A stretch of DNA of 64,000 nt from UBA11524 sp964383815 (GCA_964383815.1 CAYLIC010000005.1:7419-71418); one strand, 5' to 3'; counted from the first letter of the stretch, positions 17,499 to 28,061 are shown. The notes: generated by a model from the letters alone, not told the origin. Made by a program: numbers and translations.

Positions 17499-17504
17499 CC
17501 AACG

Positions 17505-17633
17505 GGTACTGCCTCTGGACTCCCGGCAGGGACGCTGTCCCTGCACCCTGCCAGAGGCGCTGCCGCTGGACTCCGCTTAAGGGATTTCATCCCTTAAGAA
17601 TCCCGTTATTCTGCGTTTCGTGCGCCGGGGTAG
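17505..17633. repeat. Interspersed palindromic repeat, copy 3 (inverted)
   Basis: Reads in the opposite direction to the others. From the minus strand: CGGCGCACGAAACGCAG, GGGATTCTTAAGGGATGAAA plus TCCCTTAAG, a GGAGTCCAG...CTCTGG block, then CAGGGTGCAGGGACAGCG plus TCCCTGCCGGG. It fills the obgE-yhbY spacer. Confidence 0.8.
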
Positions 17634-17687
17634 CTTGGCGTGGGACGAGTGGCGATTGATACTGATTGAAAATAGAGGAGTTTGATT

Positions 17688-17975
17688 ATGACAAGCAAAC
17701 AGCGTGCGTATCTGCGCTCCATGGCAAACACCATGGAGACCATTCTTTACATTGGCAAGGAAGGCATTGTGCCCGGCACCATCAAGCAGGCCAGCGATGC
17801 CCTGGAGGCCCGGGAGCTGATTAAGTGCGCGGTGCAGCAGGGCTGCCCCCTGTCCGCCCGGGAGGCCGTTACCGAGCTGTGCCGGCAGCTGGAGGCCGAA
17901 CCGGTGCAGTGCATCGGGCGGCGCTTTGTGATGTACCGTCCCAGCCGGGAGAATCCCCGCATTGTGCTGGAATGA
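17688..17975 (+). CDS. yhbY: YhbY-type RNA-binding protein (CRM domain)
   Basis: 95 residues forming one CRM domain: MTSKQRAYLRSMAN, YIGKEGIVPG (the GxxG loop that binds RNA), ALEARELIKCAV and CIGRRFVMYRPSR. It associates with pre-50S ribosomal particles. ATG 17688 has AGAGGAG 7 nt upstream; a TTG two codons earlier is less likely. Confidence 0.92.
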   Translation: MTSKQRAYLRSMANTMETILYIGKEGIVPGTIKQASDALEARELIKCAVQQGCPLSAREAVTELCRQLEAEPVQCIGRRFVMYRPSRENPRIVLE

Positions 17976-17987
17976 GGTGACGCAGGC

Positions 17988-19163
17988 ATGAATCAGCGTG
18001 ATTTTGCCGAGCTTCGCCGCCGGCTGAACCCGGAAAAGCGCAACATGAGCATCATTCGCGGCTGCTATGTGAGCCACGATGGTCAGGTGATTTCCACCTT
18101 CGCCCAGCCGGTATACGGCATGGCCCAGGAGGAAGTGGAGAAATACATGGCCATTTTCCGGCGCACCCTCAGCGGTACCGCCAGCCAGAACCTGCTGCCG
18201 GTGGAATTCACCGCCCGGCAGACCATGGAGGGTGACGAGCACAAGCTGCTGATGGATCTGCGCGCCTCCGCCCTGAAGGACGACATGGCCGTTAACGAGC
18301 TGTACGAAAGGATTGTCCGGTACATTCAATCCCTGAAGGCGCAGGAGGTTCAATCGGTTGAGGCGGCGCAAACGGCCTGCAATTACCTGATTCTCCTGAC
18401 CTGCGATGGCTATGACGTGCCCTACAGGGACGGCAATGATGAGGCGGACGCGGAGCGCTCCGTGGATGTGTTCAGCTACATGCTCTGCGCCGTGTGCCCT
18501 GTGAAGCCCACCAGACCTGCCCTGGGATACTTTGCCGCGGAAGGCGAGTTTCACAACAAGCCCACGGACTGGATGGTGGCCATGCCGGAGCTGGGCTTTC
18601 TGTTTCCCTGCTTTGAGGAGCGTAGCGCCAACATTTACAGCGCCATGTTCTACACCCGCAGCGCTGATGACCTGCATGACGAGTTTATGAAAAACGTCTT
18701 CGGTGCCGAGCCGCAGATGCCCGCTGCCGAGCAGAAGGGAACCTTCCAGGCGGTGCTGCAGGAGACACTGAAGGAGGAGTGCAGCCTGGATGTGATGCAG
18801 GCCGTGCACGAAACCGTGAGCACCATGATCGAGGAGCGCAAGGCGGACAAGCATGCCGAGCCCCTGTGCCTGAGCCGCCAGGATGTGAAGGACGTGCTGC
18901 AGTCCTCCGGCGTATCCCAGGAGAAGCTGGATGCCTTCGACCAGCAATACACCCAGGCCTTCGGCGCCTATACCGAGCTGCCTGCCGTGAACATGGTGAC
19001 CCCCAAGGCCTTCAAGGTCAACACCCCCAGCGTGACCATCAATGTTGACCCGGCCCACTCCGACCTGATTGAGACCCGCATCATTGACGGACGGCGGTAC
19101 ATCCTTGTGCTGGCGGACGGCGATGTGGCGGTGAATGGTGTGAATGTGACCATTGGTGAATGA
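17988..19163 (+). CDS. DUF4317 family protein
   Basis: 391 residues beginning MNQRDFAELRRRLNPEK and MSIIRGCYVS, the characteristic opening of DUF4317, a Clostridia-rich family of unknown function. No signal peptide or membrane segment; mixed alpha/beta character throughout. It follows yhbY by 12 nt and is probably in the same transcript. No function can be given. Confidence 0.85.
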   Translation: MNQRDFAELRRRLNPEKRNMSIIRGCYVSHDGQVISTFAQPVYGMAQEEVEKYMAIFRRTLSGTASQNLLPVEFTARQTMEGDEHKLLMDLRASALKDDMAVNELYERIVRYIQSLKAQEVQSVEAAQTACNYLILLTCDGYDVPYRDGNDEADAERSVDVFSYMLCAVCPVKPTRPALGYFAAEGEFHNKPTDWMVAMPELGFLFPCFEERSANIYSAMFYTRSADDLHDEFMKNVFGAEPQMPAAEQKGTFQAVLQETLKEECSLDVMQAVHETVSTMIEERKADKHAEPLCLSRQDVKDVLQSSGVSQEKLDAFDQQYTQAFGAYTELPAVNMVTPKAFKVNTPSVTINVDPAHSDLIETRIIDGRRYILVLADGDVAVNGVNVTIGE

Positions 19164-19197
19164 AAAAAGTGCCTGCCGGAGGGCGGGCACTTTTTTT
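19164..19197 (+). terminator. Terminator after the DUF4317 gene
   Basis: AAAAAAGTGCCTGCC paired with GGCGGGCACTTTTTTT, including A-T pairs, then further Ts. May serve both directions. Confidence 0.9.
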
Positions 19198-19300
19198 GTA
19201 GAAATGTGCATATGGTAGGGTGCGCGCGTGCACGTTTGCACACGCTGCGGCATTGTCAGCTATATCAATGCGCAAAGGTTCCCTCCTGGAGGTAAAGCAA

Positions 19301-19434
19301 CTCACCCGTGTCACGGTGCGCCTGCTGCGTACCGTGACCCCTGCCAGCGCGGCGTACGAAACGCACACTCGAACGGGATTCTTAAGGGATGAAATCCTTT
19401 AAGTGGGATTGTTAAGGGCAAAGCCCTTAACCAC
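19301..19434. repeat. Interspersed palindromic repeat, copy 4
   Basis: Modules: CCCGTGTCACGG...ACCGTGACCCCTGCC (shared with copy 6), CGTACGAAACGCAC, GGGATTCTTAAGGGATGAAA plus TCCTTTAAG, then TTAAGGGCAAAGCCCTTAA. The last palindrome forms the 3' end of the flavodiiron coding region. Confidence 0.8.
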
Positions 19435-20556
19435 CGCCTCCAGCGCGGGGCGGTCGGTGGGCTTGAGGGCGCCGCGAAGGGTGACGACAGGCTCCAGGAT
19501 GGTAATGTCCTTCATGGTGGAGAGAATCTCCCGCATGGTTTTGGCGGCGGAGGGCGCCCAGCTGGCGTTTTCAATCAGGGCAATGGTGCGGTTCTGGTAG
19601 TTCTTGCCCTTCAGGTGGTGGAGGAAATCCTCCATAAAGGGCGCAACGCCTGCATTATAGGAGGGCGCAGCCAGCACCATCTTGCCGTAGCGGAAGGCGT
19701 CCTCCAGGGCCTCGGCGGGGTCGGTGCGGGCCAGGTCGGCCATGGCCACATGGGGACAGCCGCCTTCCAGCAGCAGCTCCTTCAGCAGGTGCGCGGCCTG
19801 GGCGGTGTTGCCGTGGAGGGTGGTGTAGGCAATGAACACACCCTCGCTTTCCACGCCGTAGCTGCTCCAAACCTGATACTTCTCCAGCACATGGGGAATG
19901 GTGTCCGTCAGCGTGGGGCCGTGCAGCGGGCAGATGGCGGCGATGTCCAGGCTGGCGGCCTTTTTCAGCACAGCCTGAACCTGCGGGCCATACTTGCCAA
20001 CGATGTTGAAGTAGTACCTGCGGGCCTCACAGTCCCAGTCCTCCTCCACATCCAGGGCGCCAAACTTGCCAAAGCCATCGGCGCTGAACAGCACCTTTTC
20101 GGTGGATTCATAGCTGAACATCACCTCAGGCCAGTGCACCATGGGCGCGAAGATAAAGGTCAGCCGGTGCTGGCCCAGGGACAGGGTGTCGCCATCCTTC
20201 ACCACCTGCTGGCGGGTGCCGGTCAGGTCGAAATATTGGGCCAGGTATTGAAAGGTTTTGGCATTGCCCACCAGGGTAACGGTGGGATACTTCTCGGTGA
20301 AGCGCTTCACGGCGGAGGCGTGATCCGGCTCCACATGGGATACAATCAGGTAATCCGGCGTGCGCCCGGCAAGCGCAGCCTCCAGGTTGGCAAGGAAGCC
20401 ATCGGCCTTGCGCACATCCACCGTGTCCAGCACGGCAACCTTTTCATCCAGAATCAGGTATGCGTTGTAGGACATGCCATTGGGCACGGCGTACTGACCC
20501 TCAAACAGGTCGATATCGTGGTCGTTGACGCCAACATTCAGGATACTCTTCGTCAT
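19399..20556 (-). CDS. Flavodiiron protein (FprA-type A-type flavoprotein)
   Basis: 385 residues: an N-terminal metallo-beta-lactamase-like diiron domain (SHVEPDHASAV holds the HxExDH ligands; MVHWPE and CPLHGP supply others) and a C-terminal flavodoxin domain (FIAYTTLHGNTAQAA phosphate loop; LAAPSYNAGVAPFME). It reduces O2 to water or NO to N2O and protects anaerobes. The start at 20556 follows GGAGG; the last codons (GFALNNPT) lie inside repeat copy 4. A strong terminator lies only 17 nt before the start codon. Confidence 0.94.
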   Translation of the reverse strand: MTKSILNVGVNDHDIDLFEGQYAVPNGMSYNAYLILDEKVAVLDTVDVRKADGFLANLEAALAGRTPDYLIVSHVEPDHASAVKRFTEKYPTVTLVGNAKTFQYLAQYFDLTGTRQQVVKDGDTLSLGQHRLTFIFAPMVHWPEVMFSYESTEKVLFSADGFGKFGALDVEEDWDCEARRYYFNIVGKYGPQVQAVLKKAASLDIAAICPLHGPTLTDTIPHVLEKYQVWSSYGVESEGVFIAYTTLHGNTAQAAHLLKELLLEGGCPHVAMADLARTDPAEALEDAFRYGKMVLAAPSYNAGVAPFMEDFLHHLKGKNYQNRTIALIENASWAPSAAKTMREILSTMKDITILEPVVTLRGALKPTDRPALEAVVKGFALNNPT

Positions 20557-20572
20557 AGGTGCTTCCTCCATG

Positions 20573-20600
20573 AAAAAACCGGCGACAGAATTGCCGCCGG
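20573..20600 (-). terminator. Terminator between the zinc-ribbon and flavodiiron genes
   Basis: CCGGCG...CGCCGG stem (20579-20584, 20595-20600) followed on the minus strand by six Ts (20573-20578). Confidence 0.75.
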
Positions 20601-20606
20601 GTCGAA

Positions 20607-21317
20607 TTACGGAATAATCATCCGGCCGCAGGTTTCACACTCCACCAGCTCCGCGCCGCTCTTGATTTTGCTGAGCAGGGAGGAGGGTTGGGCTGTGTTG
20701 CAGCCGCTGCACTGGTTGTTTATCAGCCGTGCCATGGGCGGCATGGTGCGCTTTTTGATGGTGTTGTATTCCTCCATCAGCTTGGGGTCAACCCCCACAG
20801 CCTTCTGGGCGGTGATGGCGCGCTGGGCCTCCAGCTGGGCCTTCTTTTCGCCAATCTCCTTGTCGTAGACGAGCTTCAGCTTGTCAAACTCCACCTTGGT
20901 CTTGGCGGCCTCCCGGCGGCAGGTGAGCTGCTTCTGGTCGTAATCGTTGGAGTCCTTGGCCATGCGGCGCATCTCCTGCTCGTAGGAGGCAATGTTGTCC
21001 CGCACCTTGGTGGCCTCCGCCAGCATGGCGTGGGCGGTTTCCTCATCCTCGGGGGGATTCTGCTCAAACCGGGTGGCGATGGCGGCAATCTGCTCCTCGC
21101 ACCGGGCGATGGCATCGCGAATGGCGTCCTTCCGGTCAGCCAGAATGGCGACCTGCTCCTCAATCTGCTTGTACTGCTTCTGCTGCTCTATGATGAAATC
21201 GCGGCTCTTTTCCAGCTTCTGGCGGGTGGGAGAGCGCTTGATCTCGTGGGCCAGGCGATCCGCCTTCATGTCCTCCTGCTGGTACTGCCACATAAGCTCC
21301 AGTTGCTGCTGATCCAT
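20607..21317 (-). CDS. Coiled-coil protein with C4 zinc ribbon
   Basis: 236 residues. Residues 1 to about 180 form a long charged coiled coil (MDQQQLELMWQYQQEDMKAD; EEQVAILADRKDAI; DKEIGEKKAQLEAQR). The end carries the zinc ribbon CSGCNTAQPSSLL...ELVECETCGRMII. The architecture is that of the CT398/YbgI-neighbour family, often encoded after nif3; the role is unknown, nucleic-acid binding suspected. The start at 21317 follows AGGAGG. Confidence 0.88.
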   Translation of the reverse strand: MDQQQLELMWQYQQEDMKADRLAHEIKRSPTRQKLEKSRDFIIEQQKQYKQIEEQVAILADRKDAIRDAIARCEEQIAAIATRFEQNPPEDEETAHAMLAEATKVRDNIASYEQEMRRMAKDSNDYDQKQLTCRREAAKTKVEFDKLKLVYDKEIGEKKAQLEAQRAITAQKAVGVDPKLMEEYNTIKKRTMPPMARLINNQCSGCNTAQPSSLLSKIKSGAELVECETCGRMIIP

Positions 21318-21360
21318 TGGATTCCTCCTTCTGACGGACAAACGAGCCTCCGTCCAGGCT

Positions 21361-22122
21361 TCAGGGCGAGGCGTAGGCACCCGCCCGGGACTTGGTGATG
21401 TGCACCCTACATTGTACCCTATTCAGCGCCGTTTGTAAAGCATCAGCCAGTGCAAAAATGCCCGGCTCCTCGGTGGCATGGTGACCGGCCTCCAGGCAGA
21501 GAAGGCCAGCGTCCACGGCCTCCAGGGCAAGGTGATGCTTCATTTCCCCGGTAAGGAAGGCCTGGGCACCCAGGGCCAGCGCGCCGGGCCATTCATCACC
21601 GCCTGCACCGGAGCAGACTGCCACGCGGGTGATGCCGTCACCCTGGCCCATGGGGCGCACCACGGTGTTCAGGGCCCGGGAGGCATGCGCTGCCAGCTGG
21701 GCGGCAGTCATGGGGCAGGGCAGGTCGCCTGCGCGAAGAAAGCCTTCACCGGTGATGTTCGCCAGCCCAAGGCGCTGGGCCAGCACATCATTGATGCCGC
21801 CGGGCGCCTGGTCTAGGTTGGTGTGGGCGCACAGCAGGTTCAGGCCGTGGCCTGCCAGCTGCAGAATCAGCCGACCCTCATAGCTGGTGGACAGCACCTG
21901 CTTCACCGGCGAAAACATGATGGGATGATGGGTGACAATCAGGTTGGCGCCGGACTGAACCGCCTCGGCAATGACGGGTGGCGTGACATCCATGGCAAAG
22001 AGGATGCCGTGGATTTCCGTAGCCGGGTTGCCCACCAGCATGCCGGAATTGTCAAAGGGCATTTGGGTGTTGTAGGGCGCCAGGGTGTCAACAAGGTTGT
22101 AGACCTGCTGCATGGTTAGCAT
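21361..22122 (-). CDS. Nif3-like dinuclear metal centre protein
   Basis: 253 residues. Metal ligands in LIVTHHPIMFSPV and LCAHTNLDQAPGGINDVLA, and a final CLEAGHHATEEPGI. Nif3/YqfO proteins form hexameric toroids; GTP cyclohydrolase-like activity has been proposed but the role is unclear. It overlaps trmK by 7 nt, the usual pairing in Firmicutes. Confidence 0.93.
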   Translation of the reverse strand: MLTMQQVYNLVDTLAPYNTQMPFDNSGMLVGNPATEIHGILFAMDVTPPVIAEAVQSGANLIVTHHPIMFSPVKQVLSTSYEGRLILQLAGHGLNLLCAHTNLDQAPGGINDVLAQRLGLANITGEGFLRAGDLPCPMTAAQLAAHASRALNTVVRPMGQGDGITRVAVCSGAGGDEWPGALALGAQAFLTGEMKHHLALEAVDAGLLCLEAGHHATEEPGIFALADALQTALNRVQCRVHITKSRAGAYASP

Positions 22123-22796
22123 ACGGGTTCCTCCAGTCGGGCCTGATAGCGGGCCATTTGATGCCTGAGGGCGGATATGGCGGCCTCATCCGGCTGGCGT
22201 GCGGCGCACAGGCCATGGAGCCTGTCGCCCAGCACGGCGGTGCGCCACTGGATGTAGCCGCGCAATTCCTCTGTCATGGGCTTTTGCAGCAGGGTGCCGA
22301 AAAGCATGTCCTCCTCTGCCATGGGCACAGGGCCAGGCTCGGCCCGCCACACCAGATAGAACCGGCCTGCGGCACGGCACAGCTCCTCCCGGACGAAGTG
22401 GTAGCCAATGTCCGTAACGGCCCGGCGAACCAGGGGCAGCTCCGTGTGAGCGGAAAGCACCAGCACCGCACCCTGCAGCCTGTGCGCACCCCGGGTGAGA
22501 ATGCCTGCCAGGGTTTCGCCGCCCATGCCCATGATGGACACGCAGCCGCAAGGCTCCTCCAGCGCATCAAGGCCATTGGCACACACCAGCTGCGCCCGGG
22601 ATGCTAAACCTTGGCGTGCCACCTGTTCCCTGGCGTGGCATAGCGCCTTGGCGCTGACGTCAGCAAAAATCATCCGCTGGCATACGCCCTTTTTCAGCAG
22701 GTGGCAGGGCAGCAGGCCGTGATCCGTGCCAATGTCCGCACCCAGTGCGCAGGGCTCATACAGCGCCGCAGCCAGTGACAGGCGTTCATCCAGCAT
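22116..22796 (-). CDS. trmK: tRNA (adenine22-N1)-methyltransferase TrmK
   Basis: 226 residues. SAM-binding motif GADIGTDHGLLPCHLL near the N-terminus, then IFADVSAKALCHAREQVA and SIMGMGGETLAGIL, which match TrmK. It methylates A22 of tRNA. The start at 22796 has GGAGG 4-8 nt upstream. Follows rpoD in the usual order. Confidence 0.92.
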   Translation of the reverse strand: MLDERLSLAAALYEPCALGADIGTDHGLLPCHLLKKGVCQRMIFADVSAKALCHAREQVARQGLASRAQLVCANGLDALEEPCGCVSIMGMGGETLAGILTRGAHRLQGAVLVLSAHTELPLVRRAVTDIGYHFVREELCRAAGRFYLVWRAEPGPVPMAEEDMLFGTLLQKPMTEELRGYIQWRTAVLGDRLHGLCAARQPDEAAISALRHQMARYQARLEEPVC

Positions 22797-22817
22797 GGCA
22801 ACCTCCATATAGAATCA

Positions 22818-22836
22818 CCCTGTCATTTCGACAGGG
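22818..22836 (-). terminator. Hairpin between rpoD and trmK
   Basis: CCCTGTC/GACAGGG with a 5-nt loop; no T run, so more likely an RNA-processing or partial stop element within the operon. Confidence 0.4.
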
Positions 22837-22902
22837 CAAATCATTCGTAGCATTTCTGCGCACCAGCTGACCCGGCACACGCAACATGCAAACGGGGTTC
22901 TA

Positions 22903-24006
<1,104 letters not shown>

Positions 24007-24040
24007 AGGGGATCCTCTCCTTTTCATGTGCCGCGCAGGC

Positions 24041-25825
24041 TTATCTGGCGGACTTCAAGCGGTTCAGCTTCGCGGTCAGCGCCTGAACCTCGGTCATAGC
24101 GGCTATCTTGTCACTGCCCGAAAGGGTGTTGATGGAACGCATGATGGACTGTATCTGCTCCTCCACCCGGCGGCGGCGCATGGCGTTGAGGCAGTCCTGA
24201 GCCATGCGGATAAGCTGATCGGTATTCTCGGAGGGTGGGGTGAGCAGCAGGCGGCTGACCCGGGCGCGGAGAACCTCGTCCTGCTGTTCCTCCACAAGGC
24301 TTGCGGGGGAACGGCCCTGGGCCAGCGCCGCATAGAGGGAGCGGAGAAGCGGGTCGGAAAAGTCCTCCTCGTCGGCAATGTCGCCGGGCAGGCGGCCTGT
24401 GCCAATGAGGGAGATGAGCAGCTCCTCGGCCCGGATGTCCTCGCCGGGCGCGGCATCCTGGCGGCGGATGGACTCACGCCTGGGTGCGGGCGCCCTGGGC
24501 GCGGCCTTGGGCAGGGTGGCGCCAATCTGTGCCAGCAGCACATCCCGGGTGAAGCCGGTCTGCACCATCAGCTCCTGCAGGTGGTTTTCCAGCTCCACCG
24601 GCTCCAGGCCTTTCAGCACCTGGGCGCAGGCCTTGGCATACTCGGTGCGGCCCTCCTGGGTGGAAAGGTCGTGCTGCTCCTTCAGGCGGCGCATACGGTA
24701 GGTTTCCGGGGAAATGGCGGGCAGCTGGCTGAAGCCTTCCAGCCCGTCACGGCGGATGAACTCGTCCGGGTCCAGCCGGTCGGGAAAGTCCAGCACCCGG
24801 GCGGGAATACCCTCTGCCCGGAGAATGTCCAGCCCGCGGAGAATGGCGTGCTGGCCTGCACTGTCGCCATCGTAGCCCAGGTATACCTTGGGAGCAAAGC
24901 GCTTCAGCAGGCGTGCCTGCTCGGGGGTGAGGGCGGTTCCCAGGGTGGCGCACACGCCGGGCACGCCAAACTGGGTGAGGGACACCACATCCATATACCC
25001 TTCCACCAGCACCACCCGCTCCAGGTGGCGCTCCTTGCGCAAAAGGTTTGCTGCGTAAACGCCCAGGCGCTTGTTGAACACAGGCGTATCGGAGGTGTTG
25101 AGGTACTTGGGCTGCCCGTCCCCCAGGATGCGCCCGCCAAAGGCCAGCACATTGCCGTGTTGGTCAATGATGGGGAACATGGCGCGGCCGCGGAACATGT
25201 CGTAGGCCCTCTGGGGTTTGGCAGGGGTGTCGGCCGTGGCAGGCTCGGCAGGCTTGACCACCGTCAGGCCGCAAAGGCGCAGCTCCTCCAGGGAGTAGCC
25301 CTTTTCCTGCAGGTGGCGGGTCAGCGCGTCCCACCCGGCGGGGGAGGCGCCCAGGCCAAACTTGCGGATTACATTGTCCGTCAGCCCGCGGCGCTTGAAG
25401 TAGTCCAGCATGGGCTTGCCCTCCGGGGCAAACAGCGTGCTGTGGAAAAACTGCGCAGCCTCCCGGTTGGCGGCAAGGAGCCTGTCCCGCTGGGAGCGGC
25501 GGCGCTGGTACTCGGGGTCGTCCTCCATCTGGGGGAGAGGCATGTGAAGCTGATCCGCCAGGAAGCGCACAGCCTCCTGAAAGTCCATCCGCTCGATGTC
25601 CATGATGAACTGGATCACACTGCCGCCGGCCTTGCAGCCAAAGCAGTAGTAGAGCTGGTGCTCGGCATCCACGGAGAAGGAGGCTGTTTTTTCACCATGA
25701 AACGGGCACAAACCCCAGTACCTGTGCCCGTTCTGCTTCAGCGTCACATAGCCGGAGACGATCTGTACAATATCGGCCCGCTGGCGGAGCTCGTCCAGCC
25801 AAGCGGAGGGAAAGCGTGGTGCCAT
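24041..25825 (-). CDS. dnaG: DNA primase
   Basis: 594 residues. CHC2 zinc finger (GLCPFHGEKTASFSV, YYCFGC), the DnaG core, the TOPRIM domain (VVLVEGYMDVVSL; YLGYDGDSAGQHAILRG) and a helicase-binding C-terminus. It makes RNA primers at the replication fork. Start 25825 follows AGGTGAAGG. It is 34 nt before rpoD, the classic macromolecular synthesis arrangement, here without rpsU. Confidence 0.95.
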   Translation of the reverse strand: MAPRFPSAWLDELRQRADIVQIVSGYVTLKQNGHRYWGLCPFHGEKTASFSVDAEHQLYYCFGCKAGGSVIQFIMDIERMDFQEAVRFLADQLHMPLPQMEDDPEYQRRRSQRDRLLAANREAAQFFHSTLFAPEGKPMLDYFKRRGLTDNVIRKFGLGASPAGWDALTRHLQEKGYSLEELRLCGLTVVKPAEPATADTPAKPQRAYDMFRGRAMFPIIDQHGNVLAFGGRILGDGQPKYLNTSDTPVFNKRLGVYAANLLRKERHLERVVLVEGYMDVVSLTQFGVPGVCATLGTALTPEQARLLKRFAPKVYLGYDGDSAGQHAILRGLDILRAEGIPARVLDFPDRLDPDEFIRRDGLEGFSQLPAISPETYRMRRLKEQHDLSTQEGRTEYAKACAQVLKGLEPVELENHLQELMVQTGFTRDVLLAQIGATLPKAAPRAPAPRRESIRRQDAAPGEDIRAEELLISLIGTGRLPGDIADEEDFSDPLLRSLYAALAQGRSPASLVEEQQDEVLRARVSRLLLTPPSENTDQLIRMAQDCLNAMRRRRVEEQIQSIMRSINTLSGSDKIAAMTEVQALTAKLNRLKSAR

Positions 25826-25896
25826 AAAACCTTCACCTGTCCTATTCTTTCGCCATTGTTTGCGTATTTCCTGCTTGCATTTGTCGGAAAATAGCG

Positions 25897-26901
25897 TCAA
25901 ATTGCAGGGAAGGATGCAGGAATGAACAGCTGCTGAAACTGGCGCACGGCGTACCTGTCCGTCATGCAGGAAAGGAAGTCGCACACCCCCCGCTCGGAGC
26001 CGTCGCGGTAGCCAATGAGGAGAAACTCCTCCGGCATTTCGCCGGGGTGGTTGATATAGTAGGTGTGGAGCGCCTTCATAATGTGGTCGCAGCGGTTTTC
26101 CTCGGCGGCGCGCCAGCCATCCCGGTATACCTTTTCAAACATGAATTCCCGCAGGCCGTCCATGGCGGATTGTACCAGCGGACTCATGGACAGTTCAGGC
26201 TTGTCCATGCTGTTTTCCACAATGTCCAGAATCATGGTGTTAATCCGCTGGGAATGGGTTTGCCCAAGAACCTTCAGGCAATCGGCAGGCAGCTCAAAGG
26301 GGCGGAGCACACCGGCCCGGAGCGCATCGTCCAGGTCGTGATTCAGGTAGGCAATCCGGTCTGCCCGGCGGACGCACTGGCCCTCCAGCGTGGCAGGAAA
26401 CTGCTTGCCGCTGTGGCAGAGGATGCCGTTGCGAACCTCCCAGGTCAGGTTCAGGCCGTTGCCGTCGTTCTCCAGCAGGTCCACCATCCGCAGGGATTGC
26501 TCGTTGTGGCGAAAGCCGCCCGGCATCATTTCATCCAGGGAGCGCTCGCCAATGTGCCCAAAGGGGGTATGGCCCAGGTCATGCCCCAGGGCGATGGCCT
26601 CGGTCAGGTCCTCGTTCAGGCGCAGGCACCGGGCCAGGGTGCGTGCCACCTGGGCAACCTCCAGGGTGTGGGTCAGCCGGGTGCGGTAGTGGTCGCCCTC
26701 GGGGGAGAGGAATACCTGGGTTTTGAACTTCAGCCGCCGGAAGGACTTGCAGTGGATGATGCGATCCCTGTCCCGCTGGAACTCCGTGCGGACGGTGCAG
26801 GGCTCCTGGGGCTTTTCCCGCCCCCGGGTCTGCCGGGACTGTACCGCCAGGGGAGAAAGGCGCTGAGCCTCCTCCTGCTCATAGCGTTCCCTGATGGTCA
26901 T
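25897..26901 (-). CDS. Deoxyguanosinetriphosphate triphosphohydrolase-like protein (HD domain)
   Basis: 334 residues. HD-domain motifs: RLTHTLEVAQVARTLAR, then ALGHDLGHTPFGHIGE, and a later NHDLDDAL. Homologues hydrolyse dNTPs to nucleoside and triphosphate. The position before dnaG-rpoD is widespread in Clostridia. Start 26901 follows GGAGG. Confidence 0.92.
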   Translation of the reverse strand: MTIRERYEQEEAQRLSPLAVQSRQTRGREKPQEPCTVRTEFQRDRDRIIHCKSFRRLKFKTQVFLSPEGDHYRTRLTHTLEVAQVARTLARCLRLNEDLTEAIALGHDLGHTPFGHIGERSLDEMMPGGFRHNEQSLRMVDLLENDGNGLNLTWEVRNGILCHSGKQFPATLEGQCVRRADRIAYLNHDLDDALRAGVLRPFELPADCLKVLGQTHSQRINTMILDIVENSMDKPELSMSPLVQSAMDGLREFMFEKVYRDGWRAAEENRCDHIMKALHTYYINHPGEMPEEFLLIGYRDGSERGVCDFLSCMTDRYAVRQFQQLFIPASFPAI

Positions 26902-27941
26902 GGTTCCACCCTCCTTTGGCTTCATAATGTGTATATACAACGCCAAAGGGGTAAAATCCTTTGAAAAATGCGGATTTCTTCGCAAAAAGCGCACACAAAA
27001 GGCCCTCCGCAGGCAGCGGAGAAATGCGCAGGGTGGCAACGGGGCTGTCTGCACCGGGGAGCACCCGGCGCTCCATGGCGGCGTCCACATGGGTGATGCG
27101 CACACCCTGGGCACCCGCCAGGCCGAAGGAATGACCATACTCGTGAATCAGGGTGTTGCTGCCAGGGAAGGCGGCATTCAGGCCCACGAAGTTTTTCAGG
27201 GCAGGCCTGTCCGGTGTGCCTGCGCCCTCGCCGGTGTACCCGGGGGAGATAAACTGGGCATAGCCATAGGTGCCCATGTACATGGTGCCGGAAGGAGATG
27301 TGCCCACATTCATGATGATGACCGAATCCAGAAAGCCGTCTGCATCCGCGTTGCCGGCCTCCGCGCCAAAGACGATGAAGTTTGGCTGGTAGCTCAGCAG
27401 GGAAATGGCGGCCTCTGGGCTGGCCTGCCGGTAGTCCCGGGTGCAGGCACACATACCCCGCAGGGTGTACAGGCTTTCCGGCCCGTCCACGCTGGTGGCG
27501 CTGGAGAAGGTGTACCCGCCGGAGAGCCAGACCATGTTGTTCTCGTCCCCGGGATTTGCCACGGCGGTGCTGATGCCGCAAATGCGGCCCAGGGCATCCA
27601 GCGCATAGAGCCTGCTGCCGGGCGCAAACGCCAGCAGGCCATCCTGCCAGGAAACGCCGGTACCGGCAAAGCGCATGGAACCGTTCGGCCCGGTGGCCTG
27701 GAAGGTCAGCGTGCCGCCGTCCTGCCGGACGGAGGATGGGTCGATGGCGGAGAGCAGCTCAAAGGTCTGCAAGTCGGCCCGGCTGGGGCTCCTCCGGCTC
27801 CTCATCATCCGCCTGGGGCACATCTGCCCAGGTGGCAAGGCCGCTCCCGTCCATGGTGATGGCGGGAGCCTCCCGGGCAAGGGCAGGCAGCGCCAGCACA
27901 AGAGCCAGGCACAGGAGCAGGGAGAACAGCTTTGTTTTCAT
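26879..27941 (-). pseudogene. Secreted M6-like zinc metallopeptidase, frameshifted and truncated
   Basis: The gene begins at 27941 with a signal peptide (MKTKLFSLLLCLALVLALPALA) and acidic tail ADDEEPEEPQPG. Near 27775-27790 the frame changes, and the rest (LQTFELLSAIDPSSVRQDGG onward) continues in another frame. That part holds TLIHEYGHSFGLAG, an HExxH-type zinc motif of gluzincin/M6-like peptidases. After it the expected DxY continuation is absent, and the frame runs into dgt. The slip lies in a GGCTCCTCCGG-rich stretch, so a sequencing error could explain the frameshift but not the short C-terminus. Confidence 0.65.
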
Positions 27942-28023
27942 GAAGGGAAACACCTTCTCTCAACGAGGGTGATTTCGCCTTGAATGTATCGGGAAAGCCT
28001 GGGTATGTCAAGCAAAAGCCTGC

Positions 28024-28054
28024 AAAAATGCGCCCCGTTTTTTTGCGGAGCGCA
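28024..28054 (-). terminator. Terminator of the potABCD operon
   Basis: Imperfect stem TGCGCTCCG/CGGGGCGCA with A-rich loop followed by five Ts (minus strand), 8 nt after the potD stop. Confidence 0.82.
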
Positions 28055-28061
28055 GGGTGGG

